From Massilia arenae (GTDB taxonomy: Bacteria; Pseudomonadota; Gammaproteobacteria; Burkholderiales; Burkholderiaceae_D): a DNA stretch of 64,000 nt. Below, piece after piece: positions 34,843-43,698 of the stretch. The translations under genes were made by a program, and so were the position numbers. Below the pieces are notes generated by a model. The model was not told where the DNA came from, did no database searches, and was given only the letters and a program-made list of their open reading frames with translations. The DNA is taken from NCBI RefSeq assembly GCF_008014745.1, contig NZ_VPFD01000012.1:1-64000 (forward strand), written 5' to 3'. Every line of letters starts with the position of its first letter. The first letter of the stretch is position 1.

Positions 34843-36227
34843 CCAACCGCAGATCGTTCCTGACCGGCGCCGGCGTGACCATGCTGGGCGCCTCGCTGGT
34901 GAGCAAGGCCGGCGCCGCCGGGCTTCCCGAAGCCCCCGTCCACACCTCCGCCGCCACCGCGGCCCCGCTGGCGCCGACTAGCGGCCGCCCGTACAACCCG
35001 GTCGTGACCCTCAACGGCTGGACCCTGCCCTGGCGCATGAAGGACGGCGTCAAGGAATTCCACCTGGTGGCCGAACCCGTGGTGCGCGAGCTGGCGCCCG
35101 GCATGCAGGCCAATCTGTGGGGCTATAACGGCCAGAGCCCGGGCCCCACGATCGAGGTGGTCGAAGGCGACCGGGTGCGCATTTTTGTTACCAACAAGCT
35201 GCCCGAGCACACCAGCGTCCACTGGCACGGCCAGCTGCTGCCATGCGGGATGGACGGCGTTACCGGCCTCACGCAACCCGGCATCCAGCCCGGTAAAACC
35301 TTCGTCTACGAATTCGTGGCGCGCCATGCCGGCACCTTCATGTACCACCCGCACGCCGACGAGATGCAGCAGATGGCGATGGGGATGATGGGCTTCTGGG
35401 TGACGCATCCGAAGAATCCGCGCCAGCATGCCGTCGACCGCGATTACGTCATGTTGCTGTCGTCCTACGATATCGAGCCGGGCAGCTACACCCCGCGCAC
35501 CAACACCATGCTCGACTTCAATCTGTGGACCATCAATAGCCGGGTGTTCCCGGGCCTGGATTCGATGGTGGCCGGGCTGAACGAGAAGGTGCGCATCCGG
35601 GTCGGCAACCTGACCATGACCAACCACCCGATCCACCTGCACGGCCACCGCTTCGAGGTGGCCGGCACCGACGGCGGCTGGGTGCCCAAGTCGGCGCGCT
35701 GGCCCGAGGTCACCACCGACGTCGCCGTGGGCCAGATGCGGGCCATCGAGTTCGTCGCCGACGCGCCGGGCGACTGGGCCTTCCACTGCCATAAATCGCA
35801 CCACACGATGAATGCCATGGGCCATGACGTGCCGACCCTGATCGGCGTCGACCATCGCGGCGTGGCCGAGAAGATCAACAAGCTGGTGCCGGGCTATATG
35901 GTCATGGGCGACAAGGGCGGCTCGATGGGCGACATGAAGATGGCGCTGCCGCACAACACGCTGCCGATGATGAGCGGCGACGGCCCCTTCGGCAACCTGG
36001 AAATGGGCGGCATGTTCACGGTGCTGAAGGTGCGCGAAGGCCAGAAGCGCGGCGACTACCGCGATCCCGGCTGGTACCGTCACCCGGCTGGCAGCGTCGC
36101 GCACGAATGGACCGGCGAGGTGCCGGCCGCCACCAGCGCACCGGCCGCCAGCCCGGCGGCGCCGGCCGGCCCGGCCCTCAACGCGCGCAAGCCTGGCGCC
36201 AAGGACCACGGCGGCCACCAGCACTAA
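34839..36227 (+). CDS. Tat-exported multicopper oxidase
   Basis: 462 residues. Tat-like signal NRRSFLTGAGVTMLG (RR at 3-4). Copper motifs: SVHWHGQ (about 126-132), YHPHAD (168-173), HPIHLHGHRF (263-272) and HCHKSHHTMNAM (about 315-326), which together ligate the type 1, 2 and 3 coppers. The C-terminal tail is Ala/Pro-rich and ends in GGHQH. The region between about 355 and 390 is Met-rich (GYMVMGDKGGSMGDMKMAL), as in CueO/CopA-type cuprous oxidases. Predicted to oxidise Cu(I) in the periplasm. Start overlaps the TolC-like stop (ATGA). Confidence 0.88.
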   Translation: MTNRRSFLTGAGVTMLGASLVSKAGAAGLPEAPVHTSAATAAPLAPTSGRPYNPVVTLNGWTLPWRMKDGVKEFHLVAEPVVRELAPGMQANLWGYNGQSPGPTIEVVEGDRVRIFVTNKLPEHTSVHWHGQLLPCGMDGVTGLTQPGIQPGKTFVYEFVARHAGTFMYHPHADEMQQMAMGMMGFWVTHPKNPRQHAVDRDYVMLLSSYDIEPGSYTPRTNTMLDFNLWTINSRVFPGLDSMVAGLNEKVRIRVGNLTMTNHPIHLHGHRFEVAGTDGGWVPKSARWPEVTTDVAVGQMRAIEFVADAPGDWAFHCHKSHHTMNAMGHDVPTLIGVDHRGVAEKINKLVPGYMVMGDKGGSMGDMKMALPHNTLPMMSGDGPFGNLEMGGMFTVLKVREGQKRGDYRDPGWYRHPAGSVAHEWTGEVPAATSAPAASPAAPAGPALNARKPGAKDHGGHQH

Positions 36228-38968
36228 GCCTGTTCCACCCCGCGCAGCAGCTCGATCAGCTGCTGCGGCGCCACCGGCTTGGTCAAGTGATGATCGAAGC
36301 CGGCCGCCAGCGAGGCGGCGTGGTCTTCCTGCCGGCCGCGCCCCGTGACCGCCACCAGGTAGGGGCGCGGGCACTTGGCGGCCAGGATGGCCGCCACTTC
36401 GAGTCCGCTCATCTCGGGCATGCCGAGATCGAGCACCACGATGTCGGCGCAGCGCGCATGGTATAGCCGCAGCGCCTGGGCGCCGTCGTGGGCCACCGTC
36501 ACGCTCGCGCCTTCCGAACGCAGCAGCCAGGCCAGCGACTCGGCGGCATCGACGTTATCGTCGGCGACCAGGATATGCCTGCCGGTGACCGCGCCGCCGG
36601 CCGACTCGCCCTCGGCCTGGGCCTCCGGCTCGGCCGCCTCGCACAGCGGCAGGCGCACGATGAAGGTGGCGCCCTTCCCCTCCCCGTCGCTGTCGGCGCG
36701 GACGCTGCCGCCATGCAGTTCGACGAAGCCCTTGGCGAGCGACAGCCCGATCCCCAGGCCACCCTGGGCCAGGTGGCGCGCGCTGCCGACCTGCACGAAA
36801 GGATCGAACACGCGCTCGATCATGCCGCCGTCCAGGCCCACGCCATTGTCGGCCACCCAGGCCACCGCCTCGCCATTCTCCGAGCGCAGTCCGATCTCGA
36901 GCGCGCCGCCGGGCGGCGTGTACTTGGCCGCATTGTTGATCAGGTTCGCGAACACCTGGGTCAGGCGCAGCGCGTCGGCGTCGGCCCACAGGGGCTCGTC
37001 GACCAGCCGCAACGCCACCTGGTGGCGCCCGCTCTCGATCAGCGACATGCTGGCCTGCAGGGCGTCGCGGATCAGGCGCCCGAGTTCGACCCGCGTGCGT
37101 CGCAGCTCGATCTTGCCGCGGCCGATGCGAGACACGTCCAGCAGGTCGTCCAGCAGGCGCGCCATCTGGCCCACCTGGCGCCCCACCATGGCGGCGATCC
37201 ACTCGATGCGCTCGGGCGACAGCGACTTGGCGCGCAGCAGCGAGGCCGCATTGGCGATCGGCGCCAGCGGGTTGCGCAGCTCGTGCGCCAGGGTGGCGAT
37301 GTACACGTCCTTGCGCTGGTCGGCCTCGCGCAGGCCGTCCATCGCCTGTTCGCGCTCGGTCACGTCCAGCACCAGCGAGAACACGGTCAGAATCTGGCCG
37401 GCCTCGTCGACCAGCACCGAGTTGTACCACTCGCAGCACAGCACGCGGCCGTCGCGGGTGAGGTTGCGGTTGCGCGACTTGGCGTGGCGGGTGGGCGAAT
37501 CGAGCAGGCGCCGGATCATCTGGCCCACCTGATCGGCATCGCTCTCGTGGATCATCGGCAGCGCATCGATGCGGGAGCCGACCACTTCATGCTGGCGCCA
37601 GCCGAACAATTCCTCGGCGCGACCGTTCCACAGGGTGACGACCAGGTCGCGGTTCCATTCAATGACGGCCAGCGGCGTGTTCTCGACCAGGTAGCGCGTC
37701 TGGTCCAGCGCGCGCGCCAGGGCCGCGCTGGCCTCGGTGCGCTCGGTGATGTCGGCCACCACGATCACCGCCGCCGCCAGTTCGGCGGCGCCGTCGCGCA
37801 GCGGCGCGCCGCTCACCGTATAGGTGCGCCGCACGCCGTCATGGTCGCTTTCCAGCACGGCGTCGTGAAATGTCTCGCCGCCGACCGCGCGCGCCACCGG
37901 ATCACGGATCAAATCGAGCATCGCCGCGATGCCGGTTCTAGTCCCGGTTTGCGCGCCTAGGGCATTCGGCGCGAAGCTGGCCGCCATCCGGCCGGCCTGG
38001 TCGTTGGCCATCACGCAGCGGCCGGCCGCGTCGACGATCAGAACCCCGTCCGGCAACTGCTGCAGCACCGTCCCCAGCAGGCTTTGCCACTGGGCGTGGG
38101 CGCGGGTCTCCATCATTTCCTGGAAGGTCGCGTGCAGGCGCGCATGCAGGGCGATATTGTCGATCGCCAGCGCCCCCAGCACGAACAGCGCCGCCGCCAG
38201 GCCGTACAGGCGGCCGGCATAGAAACCGAGGTCGAACATGCCGCCATTGAGCACGCAGGACAGTGCGACCTCGAACACCCAGGCCGCCATCGCCACCGCC
38301 AGCCAGACATCGAGCACGGTGCGTGGACGCTTGCGCACGATGGCCCACAGCACCCCGACCGCCAGAATGAGTACGGCGCCCGCGATCCAGTGATAGAGCG
38401 GGAGCGTGCGGTCGCCGTCCATCAACGGCGGCAGCCAGCGTGCGCCCGAGGTCGACACCAGCACCAGCAGCGCCACGACCAGCACGATCAGCAAGGCGCC
38501 GACGCGCATGAAGTGCGGCGGCAGCAGCGGCGCATGGGTGCTGCGGGTATAGCCGAGCACGAACAGGGGGAATAGCGCATGCCAGGCGACGTGCAGCCAG
38601 GGCGTGGTCTGGTGATTGCCGCCCAGCACGCCCTGGTCGGCGAACAGGCCGGGAAAGGTCAGCAGGTGGGCGCTGGCGATCAGCGCCGTGAGCAGGTAGC
38701 CCAGCACCAGGATGCCGAGTGCGCGCGAGCGTCCCGTGTGGACGTGCCCGAGCAGCAGGATGCCGGTCAGCAGGTTGGCGCCGATCAGCACCGATCCGTA
38801 CATCGGGATGAATTCCGGCGCCCGCGCCAGCGCCAACCCGGCGGCCGGCGCAAGCAGCGCGAAGACCAGCGCCAGGCCGGCCAGCACCCACACCACGTGG
38901 CGCAGCTGGGCGCCGCTCGGATGATGCTTCACCAGGTCCGTCGGTTCTGCCAGAACGCCGTGTCGCAT
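36224..38968 (-). CDS. hybrid sensor histidine kinase (MASE4-like, PAS-PAS-HK-REC)
   Basis: 914 residues. An N-terminal membrane block of about eight segments (residues 22-270) resembles the MASE4 sensor domain. Two PAS domains follow (about 290-410 and 420-540; VVTLWNGRAEELFGWRQHE). HisKA has ATLAHELRNPLAPIANAA near 555-572. HATPase has NLINNAAKYTPPGG and DNGVGLDGGMIERVFDPFVQ. A receiver domain has its Asp in VVLDLGMPEMSGLEV (about 843). No separate output regulator is adjacent. Its stop codon shares two bases with that of the multicopper oxidase on the other strand. Function unknown; copper sensing is only suggested by position. Confidence 0.85.
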   Translation of the reverse strand: MRHGVLAEPTDLVKHHPSGAQLRHVVWVLAGLALVFALLAPAAGLALARAPEFIPMYGSVLIGANLLTGILLLGHVHTGRSRALGILVLGYLLTALIASAHLLTFPGLFADQGVLGGNHQTTPWLHVAWHALFPLFVLGYTRSTHAPLLPPHFMRVGALLIVLVVALLVLVSTSGARWLPPLMDGDRTLPLYHWIAGAVLILAVGVLWAIVRKRPRTVLDVWLAVAMAAWVFEVALSCVLNGGMFDLGFYAGRLYGLAAALFVLGALAIDNIALHARLHATFQEMMETRAHAQWQSLLGTVLQQLPDGVLIVDAAGRCVMANDQAGRMAASFAPNALGAQTGTRTGIAAMLDLIRDPVARAVGGETFHDAVLESDHDGVRRTYTVSGAPLRDGAAELAAAVIVVADITERTEASAALARALDQTRYLVENTPLAVIEWNRDLVVTLWNGRAEELFGWRQHEVVGSRIDALPMIHESDADQVGQMIRRLLDSPTRHAKSRNRNLTRDGRVLCCEWYNSVLVDEAGQILTVFSLVLDVTEREQAMDGLREADQRKDVYIATLAHELRNPLAPIANAASLLRAKSLSPERIEWIAAMVGRQVGQMARLLDDLLDVSRIGRGKIELRRTRVELGRLIRDALQASMSLIESGRHQVALRLVDEPLWADADALRLTQVFANLINNAAKYTPPGGALEIGLRSENGEAVAWVADNGVGLDGGMIERVFDPFVQVGSARHLAQGGLGIGLSLAKGFVELHGGSVRADSDGEGKGATFIVRLPLCEAAEPEAQAEGESAGGAVTGRHILVADDNVDAAESLAWLLRSEGASVTVAHDGAQALRLYHARCADIVVLDLGMPEMSGLEVAAILAAKCPRPYLVAVTGRGRQEDHAASLAAGFDHHLTKPVAPQQLIELLRGVEQA

Positions 38969-39132
38969 GTATCTCCCCGTGGAGGATCCGGCGGGGGCAG
39001 CATGGTTGTTGGGCTGTCCGGGCGGCGCCTGGTTTTATTGTCGTTTCAATAAAATATAGCGCAATTCCCCCTGCATAGATAGGGAATTAAATGACTTATC
39101 GTCCATATTTGATACCGCGCGGCCTAAAAACC

Positions 39133-41595
39133 TTAGGCAGAGGCGCGTCCTGTGACCGGATAGCCGGCGCCGTCGATGGCCGCCACGATGCGGTCGAGGT
39201 CGGCCTGGCTGTCGATGCGCACGCTGGCCTTGTCGAGGTCGATCGCGACCTTGGCGTCGGCGTCGACCGCCTGCACCGATTTGGTGACGCGGCCCACGCA
39301 GTGGTTGCAGCTCATGCCTTCCACGGTCAGTTCATACATGGTGTTTTCTCCTGTCGTTTGGGGCGGGACCGCCCCGGTGGTTGAAATAGGTTCGGATACG
39401 GGTGCGCGCGCGGGCGCCGTCGCAGCCGGCGTCCAGCGCCGCAGCAGCAGCGCGTTGGCGACCACGCTCACCGAGCTGAGCGCCATCGCGGCGCCGGCCA
39501 GCACCGGATCGAGCAGCCCGAACGCCGCCAGCGGCAGGCCGATCACGTTATAGACGAAGGCCCAGCCCAGGTTCTGGCGGATCTTGCGGTAGGTGCGGCG
39601 CGATACCGCGATGGCGTCGGCCACCAGCCGCGGGTCGCCGCGCATCAGGGTCACGCCGGCGCTGTGCATGGCGACGTCGGTGCCGGTCGCCATTGCCATG
39701 CCGACGTCGGCCGCGGCCAGGGCCGGCGCGTCGTTGATGCCGTCGCCGACCATCGCCACCTTGCGCCCCTCCTGGCGCAAGCCGGTGACGATCTGCGCTT
39801 TGTCGGCCGGCAGCACCTCGGCATGCACGCGCTCGATGCCGAGTGCCTGCGCCACCGTGCGCGCGGCGCCCAGGCTGTCGCCGCTGAGCAGGACCGGCTC
39901 GATGCCGGCCTCCTTCAGGCGCGCGATCGCGCTTGGTGCGCCCGGCTTGATGCGGTCGCCAAATGCGAGCAGACCCAGCACCTGCAGCCGGCCATCCCTG
40001 CGCTCGGCCAGCCAGGAGACGGTGCGCCCGGCCGCTTCATGTTGCGCGCCACCCGCCGCCGGCACGCCGAGTTCCTCCATAAGGCGCCGGTTGCCGAGCA
40101 CGATGGTGACGCCGTCGACCTCGGCCTCGACGCCGCGGCCCGGCAAGGCGCGCGCAGCACTGGCCACTGGCGGCGCCAGCCCCTGGCGCGCCGCTTCCTC
40201 GATCACCGCGCCCGCCAGCGGATGGGAACTGCCGCCCTGCACGCTGGCGGCCAGCGCCAGCAGCCGCGCCGGGTCGACGCCTTCATGGGCCACCAGCTGC
40301 GGCTTGCCCTCGGTCAGGGTGCCGGTCTTGTCGAACACGACGACGTCCAGCGCATGCGCGGTCTCCAGCGCCTCGGCGTCCTTGATCAGGATGCCGTGGC
40401 GGGCCGCCGCGCCGGTGCCAACCATCACCGCGGTGGGCGTGGCCAGCCCCAGCGCGCAGGGGCAGGCGATCACCAGCACCGCCACCGCATTGAGCAGGGC
40501 CGCCTGCCAGTCGCCGCCGGCCAGGCCCCAGCCCAGCAGGGTCGCCAGCGCGATCGCGAGCACCACCGGCACGAACACCGCGCTGACCCGGTCCACCAGG
40601 CGCTGGATCGGCGCCTTGACCGCCTGCGCATCCTCGACCATGCGGATGATCTGCGACAGCATGGTCGCCGCGCCGACCGCCGTCGCCTCGACCAGCAGCA
40701 GGCCGTCGGCATTGACCGCGCCGCCGGCGACCCGGTCGCCCGGCTCTTTCGCCACCGGCAGGCTCTCGCCGGTCAGCAGCGACTCGTCCAGATGGCTGCG
40801 ACCGTCGACTACGACGCCGTCGGCCGGCACCCGCGCGCCGGGCCTGACCACCATCAGCTCGCCCACGCGCAACTCGGCCAGCGCCACCCGCACGTCCTTG
40901 CCGTTGCGCCGCACCAGCGCCTCGTCGGGCCGCAGGCGGCCCAGTGCATCCAGCGCCGCCAGGGTCTGGCGCTTGGCGCGACCTTCCAGCCATTTGCCGA
41001 GCAGGACCAGCGCGATCACGACCGCCGAGGTTTCGAAATACAGATGCGGTTCGGCATGGGCGCCGTGCGCGCCCGCGCTCACGAGCAGATAGACCGACAG
41101 GCCATAGGCGGCGCTGGTGCCGAGCGCCACCAGCAAGTCCATATTGCCGCTGCCGGCGCGCAGCGCCTTCCAGCCGGCGCGGTAGAAGCGTGCGCCGAGC
41201 CAGAACTGGACCGGCGTGGCCAGGGCCAGCTGCAGCCAGCCAGGCAGCATCACGTCATGACCGAACGGTGCCGCCAGCATCGGCAGCACCAGCGGCAGGC
41301 TCAGCAGCATGGCGGCGGCCACCGGCCACCAGGCCGGCAGCGTACCGCCCGCTTCCCTGCGCCGCGCGGGGGCCGCGCCGGTGGCGTCGGGCAGCTCGAT
41401 ATCCGCCTCGTAGCCGGCCGCGCGCACGGCGGCCGCCAGGGCATCCGGCGCGGCCTGGCCCTGCACGCTGGCCTTCTCGGTGGCCAGGTTGACGCTGGCG
41501 CCGCTCACGCCCGGCACCGCGCGCAGCGCCTTCTCGACCCGCGCCACGCAGGAGGCGCAGGTCATGCCGTCGATGTTCAGGACAGTGTTGTTCAT
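39133..41595 (-). CDS. copA: copper-exporting P-type ATPase CopA fused to a CopZ-like domain
   Basis: 820 residues from MNNTVLN, with AAGGA upstream. N-terminal heavy-metal domain with GMTCASC; about eight membrane segments; CPC site [14 protein letters not shown] near 376-389; phosphorylation site DKTGTLTEG near 421; [11 protein letters not shown]. It exports Cu(I) from the cytoplasm. After the last membrane segments a short linker ([19 protein letters not shown]) leads to a second complete HMA domain, [20 protein letters not shown] (about 753-820), the size of the CopZ chaperone. An internal ATG with its own ribosome site begins this domain, so a free CopZ could also be made. Read from a CueR-type promoter. 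Confidence 0.92.
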   Translation of the reverse strand: MNNTVLNIDGMTCASCVARVEKALRAVPGVSGASVNLATEKASVQGQAAPDALAAAVRAAGYEADIELPDATGAAPARRREAGGTLPAWWPVAAAMLLSLPLVLPMLAAPFGHDVMLPGWLQLALATPVQFWLGARFYRAGWKALRAGSGNMDLLVALGTSAAYGLSVYLLVSAGAHGAHAEPHLYFETSAVVIALVLLGKWLEGRAKRQTLAALDALGRLRPDEALVRRNGKDVRVALAELRVGELMVVRPGARVPADGVVVDGRSHLDESLLTGESLPVAKEPGDRVAGGAVNADGLLLVEATAVGAATMLSQIIRMVEDAQAVKAPIQRLVDRVSAVFVPVVLAIALATLLGWGLAGGDWQAALLNAVAVLVIACPCALGLATPTAVMVGTGAAARHGILIKDAEALETAHALDVVVFDKTGTLTEGKPQLVAHEGVDPARLLALAASVQGGSSHPLAGAVIEEAARQGLAPPVASAARALPGRGVEAEVDGVTIVLGNRRLMEELGVPAAGGAQHEAAGRTVSWLAERRDGRLQVLGLLAFGDRIKPGAPSAIARLKEAGIEPVLLSGDSLGAARTVAQALGIERVHAEVLPADKAQIVTGLRQEGRKVAMVGDGINDAPALAAADVGMAMATGTDVAMHSAGVTLMRGDPRLVADAIAVSRRTYRKIRQNLGWAFVYNVIGLPLAAFGLLDPVLAGAAMALSSVSVVANALLLRRWTPAATAPARAPVSEPISTTGAVPPQTTGENTMYELTVEGMSCNHCVGRVTKSVQAVDADAKVAIDLDKASVRIDSQADLDRIVAAIDGAGYPVTGRASA
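39340..39352 (-). promoter_or_regulatory. internal ribosome site before CopZ-like domain of copA
   Basis: On the minus strand AGGAG lies eight bases before an in-frame ATG at 39339, which begins [14 protein letters not shown]. Just upstream (39360-39375) GGGGCG and CGCCCC form a six-pair hairpin with a GGAC loop. The pattern looks like a former intergenic copA-copZ spacer now read through. Confidence 0.55.
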
Positions 41596-41622
41596 TTGCT
41601 TGTTCCTTGGATCCATACCGAG

Positions 41623-41653
41623 AGGATAGTCCTTCCCACGGTGGGAAGGTCAA
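41623..41653 (-). promoter_or_regulatory. CueR-type copper-responsive promoter of copA
   Basis: TTGACC (41653-41648) and TATCCT (41628-41623) are separated by 19 bases, the overlong spacer typical of MerR-family promoters. Within it is the dyad CCTTCCC-ACC-GTGGGAAGG, nearly the known CueR box. It lies 28 bp before the copA ATG. No cueR gene is in the window, so the regulator acts from elsewhere. Confidence 0.85.
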
Positions 41654-41774
41654 GCGTTTCGTATTTAGTTCGCGCAACCGACTTGCGCAGGTCGCAGGCA
41701 CGTGTCCACCGAAGGGAATACAACTAGAGCCGGGCCTCGCTTCGAGGATTCGGCACCGAGCCGCGGGAGGACAC

Positions 41775-43280
41775 ATGAAGTCGCCAACCACGCTATTGCT
41801 ATGGATACTGATGACCGTCCTGTTGTCCGCCTGCGGCAGCGACGACGACAGGTCCCAGGCCGAACGCGCCGGCATCGGCGCCATCGACCAGTCCGCTGGC
41901 GCCACACCCTTCGTGGCGCAGCTGAGCTACGCGCTGGACAATTTCGCCCACCTCGACAGCGTGCACTACACGATCGCAGGCCGCCCGGGCTCGCATTCGC
42001 GACCGGTCGCGGTCACCTACGACCACGCCTGGCTCGGACGGCGCGCGGCCTGGGACGCGTCCGGCAAGCGCATCGCCCTCCCCGTCTTCGGCCTGTACGC
42101 CAACCACCGCAACGAACTCACGCTCACGACGCGCTTTCGCGACGGATCGACCCACGTGGCGCGGGTGGCGCTGGCCACCGGCCCCTACACCGGCCCGGCC
42201 ACGGTCTATGCCACGCCCGAGGTGCGCACCGCGCGCGGGGCGGCCTCGCCCGGCGTCGAGTACATGCTGATCAAGAACGGCGTCACGACGCCGGTCATCC
42301 TCGACAGCGACGGCCAGATGCGCTGGGCCGGCAACACGCCCGGCAGTTCCTTCTCCTCGGTGCTCGGCGACGATGCCTTCTATGTCGGCGACCAGCTCGC
42401 GCCACTGCTGCACCAGGTCGACGTCGACGGCACCGTGCGCAGCAGCCGCCTCGACGATCCGCGCTTTACCAACTTCCACCACGAACTGGCGCGCGGCAAG
42501 ACCGGCTTTCTGGCCGAACTCGATGCCGTGGTCGGCGGCGTGCGGCTGGTGGAGTCGATCCTGGCCGAGATCGACATCTCGGGGCGGGTGCTCAAGGAAT
42601 GGGACCTGGGCCAGATCTTCCGCGCGGCGATGCGCGCCGGCGGCGACGATCCCGACAACTTCGTGCGCGACGGCATCGACTGGTTCCACATGAACTCGGC
42701 CATCTACGATGCCAATGACAATTCGCTGCTGATCTCGAGCCGCGAGAACTTCGTCGTCAAGCTCGACTACGAGTCGGGCGCCATCCGCTGGCTGCTGGGC
42801 GACACCAGCAAGCACTGGTACGTCAACTACCAGTCGCTGCGGGCGCTGGCCCTGCGCGTCACCGAGGGCAAGGCGCCGATCGGCCAGCATTCGCTGTCGG
42901 TCGCACCCAACCGCGAACTGATCATGTTCAATAACGGGATGGCCAGCCTCAACCCGCCCCCGGGAGCGCCAGCGGGCGAAAACCGCAGCTACAGCACGCC
43001 TTCGCGCTACGCGATCGACGAGACGGCGCGCACCGCGCGTGAAGTCTGGACCTGGGATGCGAACCGCGAACTGCTGTCGAACGTCTGCTCATCCGCCTAT
43101 GAAGGCGCCACCGGTCAATATCTGGTGGCCTACGCCGCGCTGGAAGAGTACACGCTGGCGCGGCTGATCGCCGTCGACAGCGCCGGCCAGGTGGCCTTCG
43201 ATTATGCCTACCCGACTACGGCCTGCAATACCGTCTTCATCGCCCAGCCCTTGCGCCTCGAAGACCTGCGCCTGCATTGA
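41775..43280 (+). CDS. arylsulfotransferase (ASST) family lipoprotein
   Basis: 501 residues from MKSPTT, preceded by GGGAGG. Lipobox LLSAC (Cys20). The body is a beta-propeller-like ASST domain: YMLIKNGVTTPVILDSDGQMRWAGN, VLKEWDLGQIF, DWFHMNSAIYDANDNSLLISSRENFVVKLD, and GQHSLSVAPNRELIMFNNG, whose His aligns with the sulfated catalytic His of bacterial ASST. These enzymes move sulfuryl groups between phenols without PAPS. No DsbA/DsbL-like partner is adjacent. The substrate is unknown. Confidence 0.78.
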   Translation: MKSPTTLLLWILMTVLLSACGSDDDRSQAERAGIGAIDQSAGATPFVAQLSYALDNFAHLDSVHYTIAGRPGSHSRPVAVTYDHAWLGRRAAWDASGKRIALPVFGLYANHRNELTLTTRFRDGSTHVARVALATGPYTGPATVYATPEVRTARGAASPGVEYMLIKNGVTTPVILDSDGQMRWAGNTPGSSFSSVLGDDAFYVGDQLAPLLHQVDVDGTVRSSRLDDPRFTNFHHELARGKTGFLAELDAVVGGVRLVESILAEIDISGRVLKEWDLGQIFRAAMRAGGDDPDNFVRDGIDWFHMNSAIYDANDNSLLISSRENFVVKLDYESGAIRWLLGDTSKHWYVNYQSLRALALRVTEGKAPIGQHSLSVAPNRELIMFNNGMASLNPPPGAPAGENRSYSTPSRYAIDETARTAREVWTWDANRELLSNVCSSAYEGATGQYLVAYAALEEYTLARLIAVDSAGQVAFDYAYPTTACNTVFIAQPLRLEDLRLH

Positions 43281-43300
43281 GCAGTCGCACGCAGCCGGAC

Positions 43301-43627
43301 TCAGCTGCCGAGCTTGAACAAGACGCCAACCGCCAGCTCCAGCCACAGCCACACGGCGGCCAGCGCCACCGCAGCGACGGCGGCGATCCGCTGCCACGGC
43401 TGCCGGTGCGCCACCCGGCGCGCTGTGCGCAGGCAGGCCAGCCCGGCGCCGGACAACAGCAGTGCGGCGATGGCGAAATCGAAGCCGGTCCACGCCACCT
43501 GGTGCGTAAACTGCATGGCGACCAGCGGCGCCAGCAGGATCACCGCGGTCGCCAGGCCGACCCGCAACAGATCGATGCGCAGCGTGCCCTTGTGCGCGAC
43601 GGCGTCGCGTGAATCCGCGGTATGCAT
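43301..43627 (-). CDS. small three-helix membrane protein
   Basis: 108 residues from MHTADS with AGGAGA upstream. Hydrophobic segments near 20-43, 46-64 and 80-105. No family recognised. Its stop is 20 bp from the convergent ASST stop. Confidence 0.6.
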   Translation of the reverse strand: MHTADSRDAVAHKGTLRIDLLRVGLATAVILLAPLVAMQFTHQVAWTGFDFAIAALLLSGAGLACLRTARRVAHRQPWQRIAAVAAVALAAVWLWLELAVGVLFKLGS

Positions 43628-43698
43628 GGTGTTCTCCTGGATGTTGGGTGGCCGACAGGCGGAAAAGGCCAAATGCCGTGTTCACCATCCTAATCCTG

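Noticed and set aside
39122..39138. GCCTAA/TTAGGC hairpin at the copA stop as a terminator
   Set aside because: Only six base pairs and no T-run after it in the copA direction.
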